A DNA stretch of 64,000 bases, from the NCBI GenBank assembly GCA_040752355.1, contig JBFMHE010000008.1:62001-126000 (forward strand), in the 5' to 3' direction. Positions 48,630 through 59,098 of the stretch are shown piece by piece. The translations under genes were made by a program, and so were the position numbers. A model generated the notes under the pieces. It ran no database searches. It saw only the letters and a list, made by a program, of their open reading frames with translations, and was not told the origin of the DNA. How positions within the stretch are numbered: the first letter of the stretch is position 1; every line of letters begins with the position of its first letter. The stretch is from Nitrospirota bacterium. Its GTDB lineage: Bacteria > Nitrospirota > Thermodesulfovibrionia > Thermodesulfovibrionales > Dissulfurispiraceae.

Positions 48630-48986
48630 ATGCACTTTCTGATACGTCTGCTCATCAATGCCTTCGCCCTCTGGGTCGCCGCAAAGGCGGTTCCGGGGAT
48701 CAGCCATCACGGCTCCTCGGTGATGCTGCTGCTCGTGGCGCTGGTCTTCGGTCTCCTGAACGCCTTTGTGCGGCCGCTCCTGAAGCTGCTCACCCTGCCG
48801 CTCCTGCTGCTCACCCTGGGGCTCTTCATCCTTATGCTCAACAGCATCATGCTGTGGCTGACCGGCTCTGTTTCCGAGGCGCTCGGCCTCGGGTTCCGCG
48901 TGGCGGGGTTCTGGCCCGCGTTCTGGGGCGCGCTGGTGATAAGCGTTATCAATATTATTTTTTCTCTCTTTGTCCCGGAGGAGTAG
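48630..48986 (+). CDS. Phage-holin-family 4TM membrane protein
   Basis: 118 residues, four membrane helices (FLIRLLINAFALWVAAKAV; VMLLLVALVFGLLNAFVRPL; LLKLLTLPLLLLTLGLFIL; FWGALVISVINIIFSLFV). The NAFVRPLLKLLTLPL and GLFILMLNSIMLWL segments are characteristic of the Phage_holin_4_2 / YvlD family, chromosomally encoded small membrane proteins of unknown role that are not lysis holins. A weak purine-rich site (GGAGCG) precedes the ATG. mutS2 starts six bases after its stop, so they are probably co-transcribed. Confidence 0.88.
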   Translation: MHFLIRLLINAFALWVAAKAVPGISHHGSSVMLLLVALVFGLLNAFVRPLLKLLTLPLLLLTLGLFILMLNSIMLWLTGSVSEALGLGFRVAGFWPAFWGALVISVINIIFSLFVPEE

Positions 48987-48991
48987 CCGCA

Positions 48992-51442
48992 GTGGCCGAA
49001 CCGTCCTCGAAGTCTTCCACAGCAGCGCCCGTGGTTGCAGAGCACACCCTGCAGCAGCTCGAGTTCGACAAGATCCTCGGGTTGATCGCGGCTTCGGCGA
49101 GCAGCGAGGCCTCGGAAGAGGCGGTGCGCGAGCTCCGGCCGCTCGCCGACCGGGAAACGATCGGGACGAGACTGGTTCAGATCGGCGAGCTCTTACGGAT
49201 GTCCCAGGAGGGAGCTCCCCTGCGCATAGGGCGGTTTGCCGATATCGCCGCGCTCCTGGCGAAGGTGCGGCCCGAAGGCGCGGTGCTCGAAGGATATGAG
49301 CTGGCGGGGTTCGTGCCGGTGCTCTCGGCGCTCGACGAGGTGCTGGAGCAGAGCAGCGGCCGCGAGGACATTCCACGGTTGAAGGAGCTGATCAGCGGGC
49401 TGACGGGCTTTCCTGATATCCTCCGTACCCTCGAACGGTCCCTCGACAGCGAAGGGGGCGTCCTCGACAGCGCGTCCTACCGGCTCGCCGAGGTGCGGGG
49501 GCAGATACGGAGGCTCGAGGCGCGCATCCGGAAGCGGCTCGAAGAGCTGGTGAGAGACGAAGAGGTCGCCGTCTTCCTGCAGGACGATTTCATCACCCAG
49601 CGCTCCGGCAGGTGGGTCATTCCGGTGCGGATGGATTCGAAGGGGCAGGTGGAGGGAGTAGTCCATGATGTCTCGAAGTCGGGAGAGACCGCGTTCGTGG
49701 AGCCGCTGGCGATCATCAGCAGCTCCAACGAGCTCGAGAACCTCATCGCCGAGCAGAAGGCAGAGGAGATCCGGATACTGAGGTCGCTCAGCGCCGCGAT
49801 TCGCGAAGCGGCGGGTGCGCTCGAAGCCCAGTTCAGGACCCTGGTGTACCTGGATGTGCTGCGGAGTATCGCACGGGTTTCGGAGCGGCTCCGCATGGAG
49901 GTCCCGCTGATCAACGATGAGGCGACGGTCCATCTGGTGAGGGGCCGCCACCCGCTCCTGCAGCTTGCTCTCGAACGGGATGCGGGCGAAGAGCACCCGG
50001 ACCGCCGCCGTCCCGACAACGATTCCGTTGTTCCCCTCGACGTCCGCCTGGGAGGCGAGAGCACGGTCATGGTGATCACCGGATCGAATGCAGGAGGAAA
50101 GACGATCGCGATCAAGACGGTGGGGCTGCTCCTGAGCATGGCGCTCTCGGGCATGCCGGTGCCGGCGGATTCAGCCTCGAGCTTCCCCCTCGTGCGCCGT
50201 CTGCTGATCGATATCGGCGACGAGCAGTCGATCGAGCAGAACCTTTCGACCTTCGCCGCCCATATCGCGAATATCTCCGGCATCCTGAAAAATGCCGATG
50301 CCAGGACGCTGGTGCTCATCGACGAGCTCGGGACCGGCACCGATCCCGAGGAGGGCGCGGCCCTTGCCTGCGCAGTGCTCAAGGAGTTGAGAGGCAGCAG
50401 GGCTCTCGTCTTCGCCACGACGCACCTCACCCAGATCAAGGGCTTCGTGCACCGGAGCGAAGGCATGCTCAACGCCTCGATGGAGTTCGATCAGCAGATG
50501 CTCAGGCCGCTCTACCGCCTGAGAGTCGGCGAGCCGGGGCAGTCCCATGCGCTCGCTATCGCCGGGAAGTACGGTCTGCCCGCCGGCATCATCGAGTCGG
50601 CAAAAGGCCTGCTGGGCGGCGTCAAGGTGGAGTTCGACAACCTCATCGCCGACCTGAACGGGAAGCGCGCAGCTTACGAACAAGCGCTCGCCGAGCTCGA
50701 GCGGCAGAGGACGGAGGCCGAAGAAGAGAACAGGAGGCTGACGGCCCTGGTGGCAGAGACAGAGGAGCGGCAGCGCGAGGCGCTCGGCCGGGCATACCGG
50801 GACGCGGCCGATATCATTGCGGGCATCAAGCGGGAGATGCATGCGCTGCTCGAAGAGGCGAAGAAGAAGGAGCGGGAAAGGAGCCGCGAAGCGATCAAGA
50901 AGGCGGAGCAGCTCCAGGAGCAGGTTGCGGCCGGGCTCAGGGAGTACGACCGCGAGTCGCGCCGGGCTCCCGCGATCGACGAGATCGCCGAGGGAGACGT
51001 GGTCTATGTGCGGTCGCTGGGGTACGACGCGCCCGTTGCCGGGGTCAGCCTGAAGCACAACCGGGTGCGGGTGCGGGCCGGGAACAAGGAGATCGAGGTG
51101 CCGGTGGCGGATATAGAGCTCAAGCGCGGCAGGCCGGCCGAGGCGAAGAGGGAGTCTGTCACCGTCACTGCTGCGGAGCGGGCCGGGGGACCGGACCGGG
51201 CAGGGTCACGGATCATGCTCGTCGGCCTGCGCGCGGACGAAGCGCTCTCGCGGCTCGAACCGTTTCTCAACCATGCGGCGCTCGAGGGATACAATGAAGT
51301 CACCATCGTCCATGGCGTGGGCGCCGGTATCCTCCAGAAAGTCGTCCGCGAGCATCTCGACGGCCATCCGCTGGTCAGGAAGTTCCGGAGCGGAGAGCCC
51401 CAGGAGGGAGGCAGCGGCGTAACCGTTGTAACGCTGGTGTGA
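48992..51442 (+). CDS. mutS2: MutS2 endonuclease / ribosome-rescue ATPase
   Basis: 816 residues from GTG 48992, selected by GGAGGAG six bases upstream. An N-terminal core domain (TLQQLEFDKILGLIAASASS), levers, ATPase with Walker A GSNAGGKT and Walker B VLIDELGTGTDPEEGA, a long coiled coil (about 545-640), KOW-like linker and a C-terminal Smr nuclease domain (IMLVGLRADEALSRLEPFLN; VTIVHGVGAGIL). The LDH-type catalytic triad of classical Smr is replaced by LRADEA/HGVGAG, so the second conserved residue should be checked. MutS2 suppresses homologous recombination and in some bacteria splits collided ribosomes. Confidence 0.95.
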   Translation: MAEPSSKSSTAAPVVAEHTLQQLEFDKILGLIAASASSEASEEAVRELRPLADRETIGTRLVQIGELLRMSQEGAPLRIGRFADIAALLAKVRPEGAVLEGYELAGFVPVLSALDEVLEQSSGREDIPRLKELISGLTGFPDILRTLERSLDSEGGVLDSASYRLAEVRGQIRRLEARIRKRLEELVRDEEVAVFLQDDFITQRSGRWVIPVRMDSKGQVEGVVHDVSKSGETAFVEPLAIISSSNELENLIAEQKAEEIRILRSLSAAIREAAGALEAQFRTLVYLDVLRSIARVSERLRMEVPLINDEATVHLVRGRHPLLQLALERDAGEEHPDRRRPDNDSVVPLDVRLGGESTVMVITGSNAGGKTIAIKTVGLLLSMALSGMPVPADSASSFPLVRRLLIDIGDEQSIEQNLSTFAAHIANISGILKNADARTLVLIDELGTGTDPEEGAALACAVLKELRGSRALVFATTHLTQIKGFVHRSEGMLNASMEFDQQMLRPLYRLRVGEPGQSHALAIAGKYGLPAGIIESAKGLLGGVKVEFDNLIADLNGKRAAYEQALAELERQRTEAEEENRRLTALVAETEERQREALGRAYRDAADIIAGIKREMHALLEEAKKKERERSREAIKKAEQLQEQVAAGLREYDRESRRAPAIDEIAEGDVVYVRSLGYDAPVAGVSLKHNRVRVRAGNKEIEVPVADIELKRGRPAEAKRESVTVTAAERAGGPDRAGSRIMLVGLRADEALSRLEPFLNHAALEGYNEVTIVHGVGAGILQKVVREHLDGHPLVRKFRSGEPQEGGSGVTVVTLV

Positions 51443-51473
51443 GAGGGCGTACGCCCGTCCCGTCAGGATACTG

Positions 51474-52109
51474 CTATCCCTCCAGCAGCATCACCAGCGT
51501 GCTCGTCAGTGCCATCGCCCAGATGATGTCCGACGACGCTATCTGGTGGTTGCAGGTCGAGTCGAGGAGGAGGTCGACCCGCGGGGGATACTCTTCGTCC
51601 TCGAGCCAGAGGATGAGCGTTACCGGGACCCTCGGGACCGGGAAGAGGCGGAGCGACACGTCGCCATAGGCGAGCCGCTCTGCGCCGAATTCCCTGCCGC
51701 GCCGGAGAAAGCCCTCTTTATCCGTGCCGTACTTTTCGGCGATCCTGTCGAGCGGCAGGAGGTGCGTACCCGCGGAGAAGCGCTGCCCGCCTTTGATGTC
51801 CACCGGCTTTATCAGCCGCTCGGTAAGGGGGATGTCCTTTGCGTTCACGAGATACCAGAGCACCGACAGGCGGGCGTAATCCTTGAGCTTGCCGAGCACG
51901 AGGTCCCGGTGAGGGGACGAGGTGGTGATCGTCTTGTCCGCGGGAGATACCTCGACCTCCATGCCGAAGGAGCGGACCGTATAGACGGCGCGCTCGTTAT
52001 CATAGGATACCGCGGCGTTCCTGCACACCTCTTCGGGGTCGAGCGCTGCCAGCAGCTCCCACGCTTTTGCCTCGCCGTGAACGATCTTCATAGGGACTAT
52101 CTGTTCCAT
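51474..52109 (-). CDS. DUF3786 protein
   Basis: 211 residues. DUF3786 features: AWELLAALDPEEVCRNAAVS, LVLGKLKDYARLSVLWYLVN, DIPLTERLIKPVDIKGGQRF, and the C-terminal VPVTLILWLEDEEYPPRVDL with LDSTCNHQIASSDIIWAMAL. The family occurs mainly in anaerobes with corrinoid or acetyl-CoA pathway genes, where it is often next to iron-sulphur or corrinoid proteins, and has no assigned reaction. Here it is isolated and convergent with mutS2. Start ATG 52109 has no clear ribosome site nearby. Confidence 0.85.
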   Translation of the reverse strand: MEQIVPMKIVHGEAKAWELLAALDPEEVCRNAAVSYDNERAVYTVRSFGMEVEVSPADKTITTSSPHRDLVLGKLKDYARLSVLWYLVNAKDIPLTERLIKPVDIKGGQRFSAGTHLLPLDRIAEKYGTDKEGFLRRGREFGAERLAYGDVSLRLFPVPRVPVTLILWLEDEEYPPRVDLLLDSTCNHQIASSDIIWAMALTSTLVMLLEG

Positions 52110-52164
52110 AACAGTAATGATACCGTAAGGAAACGCGCTGCATCAAATCCGCACGCCGGGAGCG

Positions 52165-52192
52165 TTGATTTTTCCGGTGGTGGTGATACAAT
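52165..52192 (+). promoter_or_regulatory. Possible sigma-70 promoter of ferritin-like gene
   Basis: TTGATT (52165-52170) and TACAAT (52187-52192), 16-bp spacer, 33 bp upstream of the start codon. Confidence 0.5.
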
Positions 52193-52225
52193 GGAATAAA
52201 CATACCCGCACGGAGGAGAACCGTT

Positions 52226-52513
52226 ATGCTATCGAAGCTGCCGATCAATCTCGAGGGTGTAAGCAAGAACAATCTCGACAAAGAGATATTGCGGGCCGCC
52301 ATGATCGCGGAGCTGGATGCGGTCAACCTTTATGAACAGATGGCGGCGATGACCGAGAACAATCATATCAAGAAGATCCTCATGGACGTGGCGAAAGAGG
52401 AAAAGACGCATATCGGGGAGTTCCAGACGCTCCTGCTGCGTTTCGATCAGGAGCAGGTACAGGAGCTCGAGCACGGCAAGGAAGAAGTGGAGGAGTTGAC
52501 GGGAAAGGCGTAA
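52226..52513 (+). CDS. Half-size ferritin-like (demi-rubrerythrin) protein
   Basis: 95 residues from ATG 52226, with CGGAGGAGA upstream. Two predicted helices carry the iron ligands: E in AELDAVNLYEQMAAMTENNH and the EEKTHIGEF motif (ExxH). This half-bundle must dimerise to build a four-helix di-iron site, as in encapsulin-cargo ferritins and demi-rubrerythrins. The C-terminus is a charged tail (ELEHGKEEVEELTGKA) without a clear encapsulin-targeting peptide, and no encapsulin gene is in the window. Probable role: iron oxidation or peroxide defence. Confidence 0.8.
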   Translation: MLSKLPINLEGVSKNNLDKEILRAAMIAELDAVNLYEQMAAMTENNHIKKILMDVAKEEKTHIGEFQTLLLRFDQEQVQELEHGKEEVEELTGKA

Positions 52514-52605
52514 GTCCCGCGCGTACGCTCAAGACCATTCAGGGCCGGCGCTGCACCGGGCCTGAATGGCTTCTCCTGCACCGTATGAATGCGTACTCTT
52601 TTTGC

Positions 52606-53046
52606 TCAGGTGATCTTTGCGGTGATCCTGAACTTCAGCTCGTTCATCTGCTCCGCCATCCGTTTGTGCCGCTTCTCGTCTTCGAGGATCAGCTTGAGCA
52701 TCTGTTTGGCGATGGGGTCCCTGGTCATCTCGACCGCTTCGGTCGCCATGTCGATCGCTTTTTCCTCGATATCGACATGCTTGTTCATGAGCGATGCGAC
52801 CCCGGCAAGGTCGTCGGGAGAAAGGACGAACCCCTTCTTGGTCATTCCGTCGATGACGAGCTGAAGTATCCCCCGGTGTTTTTCCGAGTCGCTCCTGATC
52901 GCCCCGGTGAGCGTCCCGATAATGGGATTGGTCGATTTCCTGAGAATGGCGTCGCAATTTCTGATGGTCGTTTCCTCGATTCCCTTCCATTTCCTGAGCA
53001 GCGTCAGCAGCTCCCTGTCCCGTGCGGCAACTTTTTCCAGAGCCAT
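52606..53046 (-). CDS. Helix-bundle ferritin-like protein
   Basis: 146 residues from ATG 53046 with GGGAGG upstream. All-helical: WKGIEETTIRNCDAILRKST, DSEKHRGILQLVIDGMTKKG, NKHVDIEEKAIDMATEAVEM and MLKLILEDEKRHKRMAEQMN. Pairs of E and H (SEKH, DEKRH) recall ferritin-like or bacterioferritin metal ligands, at roughly the spacing needed for a di-iron centre. It converges with the half-size ferritin-like gene and precedes an Hsp20 gene, suggesting a stress cluster. No exact family identified. Confidence 0.65.
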   Translation of the reverse strand: MALEKVAARDRELLTLLRKWKGIEETTIRNCDAILRKSTNPIIGTLTGAIRSDSEKHRGILQLVIDGMTKKGFVLSPDDLAGVASLMNKHVDIEEKAIDMATEAVEMTRDPIAKQMLKLILEDEKRHKRMAEQMNELKFRITAKIT

Positions 53047-53167
53047 GAGCAACCTCCCTCAACCGGTATTTACCGCAGTATACCATGCGCATCGGGCGTG
53101 CGGAAGTGGTGATCGCCGAAGAATACGCCGTGCATACGCGTGAGGAGGGCGGACAGCCGCTTCTCGG

Positions 53168-53656
53168 TTACTCGACGGTGATCTTCTTCTCTTTTTTCTT
53201 CGCCTCCTCGGTCTTCGGCACTCTTATTTCGAGGATGCCGTCGGTGAACTTCGCCGCCGCCTTGTCGGTCTGCACCTCCGATGGCAGCTGGAAGGAGCGG
53301 GCGAAGGAACCGTAGGCGCGCTCGAGCCGGTAATAGTTCTTTTTTTCTATCTTCTCCTCTTTCTTCTTTTCTCCCGAGATGGTGATCACGTCGCCGGTAA
53401 CGCTGACATCGATGTCCTCTCTTCTCATGCCCGGGAGCTCCGCCTTGACGACCACATCGCCGCCCTCTTCGTAGATGTCGATGTTCGGCGAGATCTCTTC
53501 GAGACCCGCCGACCGGATGCGCGGCCACCACGAAGGGCTCGAGAGGGAGAGGGGTCTCCCGAAGAACTCCTCGAAGCGGCGCTCCATCTCTTCAAAGGGG
53601 GAAAGCGCCCGCGAAGGCTCGACTTTTGCCGGTTCTTTTGATTCCTTCTTTGCCAT
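53168..53656 (-). CDS. Hsp20 / alpha-crystallin small heat shock protein
   Basis: 162 residues. ATP-independent chaperone that holds unfolding proteins. Alpha-crystallin domain about 55-150: ISPNIDIYEEGGDVVVKAEL, PGMRREDIDVSV, GDVITISGEKKKEE, RAYGSFARSFQLPSEV and the closing GILEIRVPKTEE with the I-x-V tail motif. The N-terminus starts with a lysine/glutamate-rich stretch and PFEEMERRFEEFFGRPLS. Ribosome site GGAGGCAGCC precedes the ATG. A promoter is not evident; the structured element at 53846-54049 lies upstream. Confidence 0.95.
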   Translation of the reverse strand: MAKKESKEPAKVEPSRALSPFEEMERRFEEFFGRPLSLSSPSWWPRIRSAGLEEISPNIDIYEEGGDVVVKAELPGMRREDIDVSVTGDVITISGEKKKEEKIEKKNYYRLERAYGSFARSFQLPSEVQTDKAAAKFTDGILEIRVPKTEEAKKKEKKITVE

Positions 53657-53845
53657 GGCTGCCTCCTTCCAGGGATTTTTCGTACACGATCGTACATTTA
53701 AAATCTATTATCAGCGCAACGGGTTGTCAAGAGGTGCGTTGTGCTTTTTCCGCTTTGGCGAAGCGGTGCGATCGTATGGACTTGTGCGACGGTACGATGC
53801 CGGCAGCGTGACAAGAGGGCGAAATCGAGCTATAGTTTAAGAGAG

Positions 53846-54049
53846 TCTAACAGAATGAGCACAGAGAGTCAGACAAGGCACAGTACATTCGTCTTCATTC
53901 TCCCAAGGCATCCACGCCTTGCTCCGAGGCGGGGCAGCTCGGAATCGAGTCGTACCGACCCGCTTCACCATCCCTGGATTACGCTCGGGCTGCCCATGCC
54001 GCTCATGTACTATGCCTTGTCTGACTCTAAGTTCTTTCATTTTGTTAGA
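53846..54049. repeat. Structured dispersed element, copy 2
   Basis: Outer paired arms TCTAACAGAATGA (53846-53858) with TCATTTTGTTAGA (54037-54049) and the 21-bp arm 53866-53886 with 54007-54027 (one mismatch). Inside: CTTCATTCTC (53893-53902), hairpin CAAGGC-ATCCAC-GCCTTG (53904-53921), CTCCGAGGC, a stem GGC-GGGGCAGC with GCTGCCC-ATGCC (53928-53938, 53989-54000) and the 42-nt core (53936-53977) identical to 32612-32653. Lies between Hsp20 and a small rightward gene. Confidence 0.9.
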
Positions 54050-54093
54050 AGCTCTAAATAATTGATGAGCACCCGTGTTCGAGAGGAGGCGCC

Positions 54094-54288
54094 ATGGCAC
54101 GACCGAAGACCGTATCGGACAGGGCGAGGGCGAAGATTGCCGCGAGGCCGGTGAAGCGGGAGCACAAGGATATCCACCCCTCGGACGTTACCGGGGAACT
54201 TCCGTCTCCATTGCCCCGCAAGAAGGCGCCGCGAAAGGCTCCGTGCCCGCCCGATACACCCGGGGGCAGGAAGCCGCCGACCATTTGA
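54094..54288 (+). CDS. Small basic proline-rich protein, unknown
   Basis: 64 residues from ATG 54094 (GAGAGGAGGCG upstream). Very basic and proline-rich: RPKTVSDRARAKIAARPVKR, HKDIHPSDVTGELPSPLPRK, KAPRKAPCPPDTPGGRKPP. Likely unfolded; could bind nucleic acid. No family recognised. The good ribosome site is the main support. Confidence 0.5.
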   Translation: MARPKTVSDRARAKIAARPVKREHKDIHPSDVTGELPSPLPRKKAPRKAPCPPDTPGGRKPPTI

Positions 54289-54427
54289 AAGCGCTCCCGG
54301 CCCGGCGCACCTGCCGAAGAGACGGTGCGCTGCCGCGCACTCCCCCTCCTCCCCCTGATGCTCTGCTTGCGCAGTTCCCGACCGGTGTGCCCATGACTTA
54401 GTCCGCCATATCCCTTATAATTTGACT

Positions 54428-54811
54428 ATGCTTTTCAAACTTTTTTTGCTCTTCGCCCTCGTCCCGATGCTCGAGCTCGCCCTCCTGATAAAGGTCGGCT
54501 CCGTCGTGGGGACGCTCAACACGATCATTATCGTAGTGCTGACGGCGGTGATCGGCGCCTATATGGTGAAGCTCGAGGGGCTGAGGGTCCTGTTCAAGAT
54601 ACAGAGGGACGTCCGGCAGGGGGTGTTTCCTGCCGAAGAGCTGATCGACGGCGCCATGATTCTCGTTGCAGGGGCGCTGCTGCTCACGCCGGGGTTCATT
54701 ACCGATGTTTTCGGCCTGCTCCTCATCGTCCCGCCGACACGGGCCGTTATCAGACGATGGGTCAAGGGATATTTCAAGCGGCGTATCTCTCCCTTCCATT
54801 TCCGGCGATGA
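54428..54811 (+). CDS. fxsA: FxsA family membrane protein
   Basis: 127 residues from ATG 54428. N-terminal and central membrane helices (LFKLFLLFALVPMLELALLI; LNTIIIVVLTAVIGAYMV) followed by a conserved LEGLRVLFKIQRDVRQGVFP segment, AEELIDGAMILVAGALLLTP, and GFITDVFGLLLIVPPTRAVI. This is the FxsA pattern: a small inner-membrane protein known in E. coli for suppressing phage T7 exclusion by F PifA. A charged C-terminus (RRWVKGYFKRRISPFHF) follows. Overlaps the HD-GYP gene by ATGA. Confidence 0.9.
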   Translation: MLFKLFLLFALVPMLELALLIKVGSVVGTLNTIIIVVLTAVIGAYMVKLEGLRVLFKIQRDVRQGVFPAEELIDGAMILVAGALLLTPGFITDVFGLLLIVPPTRAVIRRWVKGYFKRRISPFHFRR

Positions 54812-56553
54812 AAAAGGAAATCAGCTATCCCGCGCTGCGCATTGCGCTGCTCTATCTTCTCTTCGGAGGGTTGTGGGTCGCCCTCTCCGACCGCCTTCTC
54901 TTTCTCCTGTTCCCCGACCCTGCCACGCTCACCATGTTCCAGACCTACAAGGGAGAGTTCTTCGTGCTGGCGAGCACGCTGCTGCTCTATACCTCGGTGC
55001 GCCGCGAGCTCAAGGCCCGTCTCCGCCTGGAGCAGTCGCTGGAGCAGGCCCGGAACCAGGCGCAGCGGTATCTCGATATCGCCGCGGTCATCATGGTGGT
55101 CATCGATACCGATCAGAGGGTGCGTCTCATCAACAAGAGGGGCCTGGATATCCTCGGCTACCGGCCGGATGAAGAGGCGGAGCTGCTCGGCAGGGACTGG
55201 TTCGAGGCGGTCATCCCCCCGCGGTACCGGGGGACGATGAGGGCACTGTTCAAGAGGCTGGTGTCGGGGCAGGAGACCGTCGTTGAATACACCGAAAGCG
55301 CGGTGATGACCAGAGGCGGCGGCGAAAGGATGATCGCCTGGCACAATACCGCGATCACCGACGAGGACGGCCGTATCATCGGCATGCTTGCTTCCGGCGA
55401 CGATATCACCGAGCAGAAGCAGGCGGAGGCGAAGATCCAGCGGCATCTAAAACAGCTCGGCGCATTGAGGACGATCGACATGTCCATCACCTCGAGCCTC
55501 GACCTGCGGGTGACGCTCAATGTCTTTCTCGACCAGGTGCTCACCCAGCTCGGGGTCGATGCCGCCGACGTACTGCTCACGAACCACGGCCAGCGCCTCG
55601 AGTACGCCGCGGGCAGGGGATTCCTCTACCGGGATGTGGAGCACTCGGATCTCTATATCGGGGAGGGCGTTGCGGGCCGGGCCGCCCTGGAGCGCCGCAC
55701 GATCAGCATTCTCGGCAGGGAAGAGATGCAGGAGAAGCTGGTGCGCTTCCCCCTGATCGCCAAGGAGGGATTCGTCTCCTACTATGGCGTCCCCCTTATC
55801 GCCAAGGGGCAGGTGAAAGGGGTGCTCGAGCTCTTCCACCGCTCGCCCCTCACCCCGGACAACGAATGGCTCGAATTCCTCGACGCCCTCGCCTCCCAGG
55901 CGTCGATCGCGATCGATAACGCCGAGCTCTACGAAGACCTCCAGAGCGCGAATGTCGAGCTGAACGTCGCGTACGACGCGACGCTGGAAGGCTGGGGACG
56001 CACGCTCGAAATGCGCGACGTGGTGACCGAGGGCCATACCCGGCGGGTCGCGGACATGACCGTCCGCCTCGCCCGGGCGATGGGGCTGAAGGACAGCGAC
56101 CTGGTCAATATACGCAGGGGCGCCCTGCTGCACGATGTCGGGAAGATCGGCATTCCCGACCGCATACTGCTCAAGCCCGGTCCGCTGAATGCCGAGGAGT
56201 GGAAGGTCATGCGCATGCACCCGGTCTATGCCTTCGAGCTGCTCAGGCACATTCCGTATCTCAAGTATGCCATCGACATCCCCTATTGCCATCACGAGCG
56301 GTGGGACGGGTCCGGGTACCCCCGCGGCCTCAAGGGCGAGCAGATCCCCCTGGCCGCACGCATCTTCTCTGTCGTCGATGTATGGGACGCTGTCCGGAGC
56401 GACCGGCCGTACCACCCGGCGTGGCCTGAGGAGGAGGCGCGCCGTTATATCGGCTCGCTCGCGGGTACCCAGCTGTGTCCTCGTACCGTGGAGGTCTTCC
56501 TGAGCATGGAATGGGCGCCCCCGCCGGCGGTGAGCGTCCCTGAACAGGACTGA
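54808..56553 (+). CDS. Membrane PAS-GAF-HD-GYP phosphodiesterase
   Basis: 581 residues from ATG 54808. Two N-terminal membrane helices (about 5-65), PAS about 85-205 (IAAVIMVVIDTDQRVRLINK; GRDWFEAVIPPRYRG), GAF about 215-375 (VDAADVLLTNHGQRLEYAAG; EGFVSYYGVPLIAKGQVKGV), and HD-GYP about 395-575. The metal and GYP motifs are intact: HTRRVADMTVRLA, HDVGKIGIPDRILLKPGPLN and HHERWDGSGYPRGLKGEQIP. It should hydrolyse c-di-GMP. Together with the GGDEF-EAL protein it points to c-di-GMP control in this region. Confidence 0.94.
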   Translation: MKKEISYPALRIALLYLLFGGLWVALSDRLLFLLFPDPATLTMFQTYKGEFFVLASTLLLYTSVRRELKARLRLEQSLEQARNQAQRYLDIAAVIMVVIDTDQRVRLINKRGLDILGYRPDEEAELLGRDWFEAVIPPRYRGTMRALFKRLVSGQETVVEYTESAVMTRGGGERMIAWHNTAITDEDGRIIGMLASGDDITEQKQAEAKIQRHLKQLGALRTIDMSITSSLDLRVTLNVFLDQVLTQLGVDAADVLLTNHGQRLEYAAGRGFLYRDVEHSDLYIGEGVAGRAALERRTISILGREEMQEKLVRFPLIAKEGFVSYYGVPLIAKGQVKGVLELFHRSPLTPDNEWLEFLDALASQASIAIDNAELYEDLQSANVELNVAYDATLEGWGRTLEMRDVVTEGHTRRVADMTVRLARAMGLKDSDLVNIRRGALLHDVGKIGIPDRILLKPGPLNAEEWKVMRMHPVYAFELLRHIPYLKYAIDIPYCHHERWDGSGYPRGLKGEQIPLAARIFSVVDVWDAVRSDRPYHPAWPEEEARRYIGSLAGTQLCPRTVEVFLSMEWAPPPAVSVPEQD

Positions 56554-56731
56554 TCGAGCCCTAAGCTCCGTATGCAACCCCTGAAAGGAACAAGGGGAAG
56601 GAGAAAGAAGCACATGCGTTCGGAGTCGAGATGGTTGTTCCCTCAAGGTCCCTGTAAGGGCGGACGGAGAAGGAAGCTCGTTACGGTGGCTCTTCCTGCG
56701 GGGCGCCCGCATTACCGGCCCGAGCGGCTCT

Positions 56732-58561
<1,830 letters not shown>

Positions 58562-59098
58562 AGTACCTCCTTGTCTGATACTCGTTCTCGTTATTGGAAG
58601 CGGCCTCGCTTCTGAAGCCTTACCATAGAGTGCACGAAGGGCGCTGCCGCGAGCAGGAGAGCGGATTCATCCTGCTCGTTGCTTTGCAAGAAGCATTCCC
58701 GGAGATGAACGCAAACAAGGAGTAAACGCGGCTCTCGGAACGATCAAGGCAAGGGGACGGCGTATCCTGCTGAGAAAGGGGTAATAACCCACACTCGAGT
58801 CCGGATTCGAGCGGTATTCATTGCTTGACATTTTTTTTAATTCAACTAAAGTTGTATATAGATGTAGAAAGCGTGCACCACGGGTCCATACGAGCGACAC
58901 TACAGTAAACCCGTTGTTATGCCGTACCGGGCATGCGGCACAGGCCATCGCAAACAGCACGGTTAATCATACAGTCTGGCTCCGAAAACCTTTTGCCATG
59001 ATGCATCAGCAGTGATAGGCTGACGCATCGCTCGTATGCCGTTTCCTGCTGAACCATGACCGGATGCACGCACCGCGGATCGCAGAAAGGGAGGACGC
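58562..59098. other. Long divergent intergenic region, glmS / histidine kinase
   Basis: 537 bp without a convincing gene. Notable are an AT-rich patch around 58825-58860 with TTGACA followed, at too long a spacing, by TATATA; a CAACT-AA-AGTTG inverted repeat (58843-58854); and a CTCGA/TCGAG inverted repeat near 58793. The region probably holds promoters for both flanking genes, but they cannot be fixed by eye. Confidence 0.55.

Noticed and set aside
52226-52513. Encapsulin cargo system
   Set aside because: The half-size ferritin could be a cargo protein, but no encapsulin shell gene is present and no targeting tail is evident.
53846-54049. Integron attC site, suggested by TCTAAC...GTTAGA ends
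   Set aside because: attC sites have a defined short spacing and extrahelical bases; here the arms are nearly fully paired and no integron integrase or cassette array is present. The other copy of the element lacks these ends.
58825-58860. Sigma-70 promoter TTGACA...TATATA
   Set aside because: Spacer is 24 bp, too long for a functional pair.
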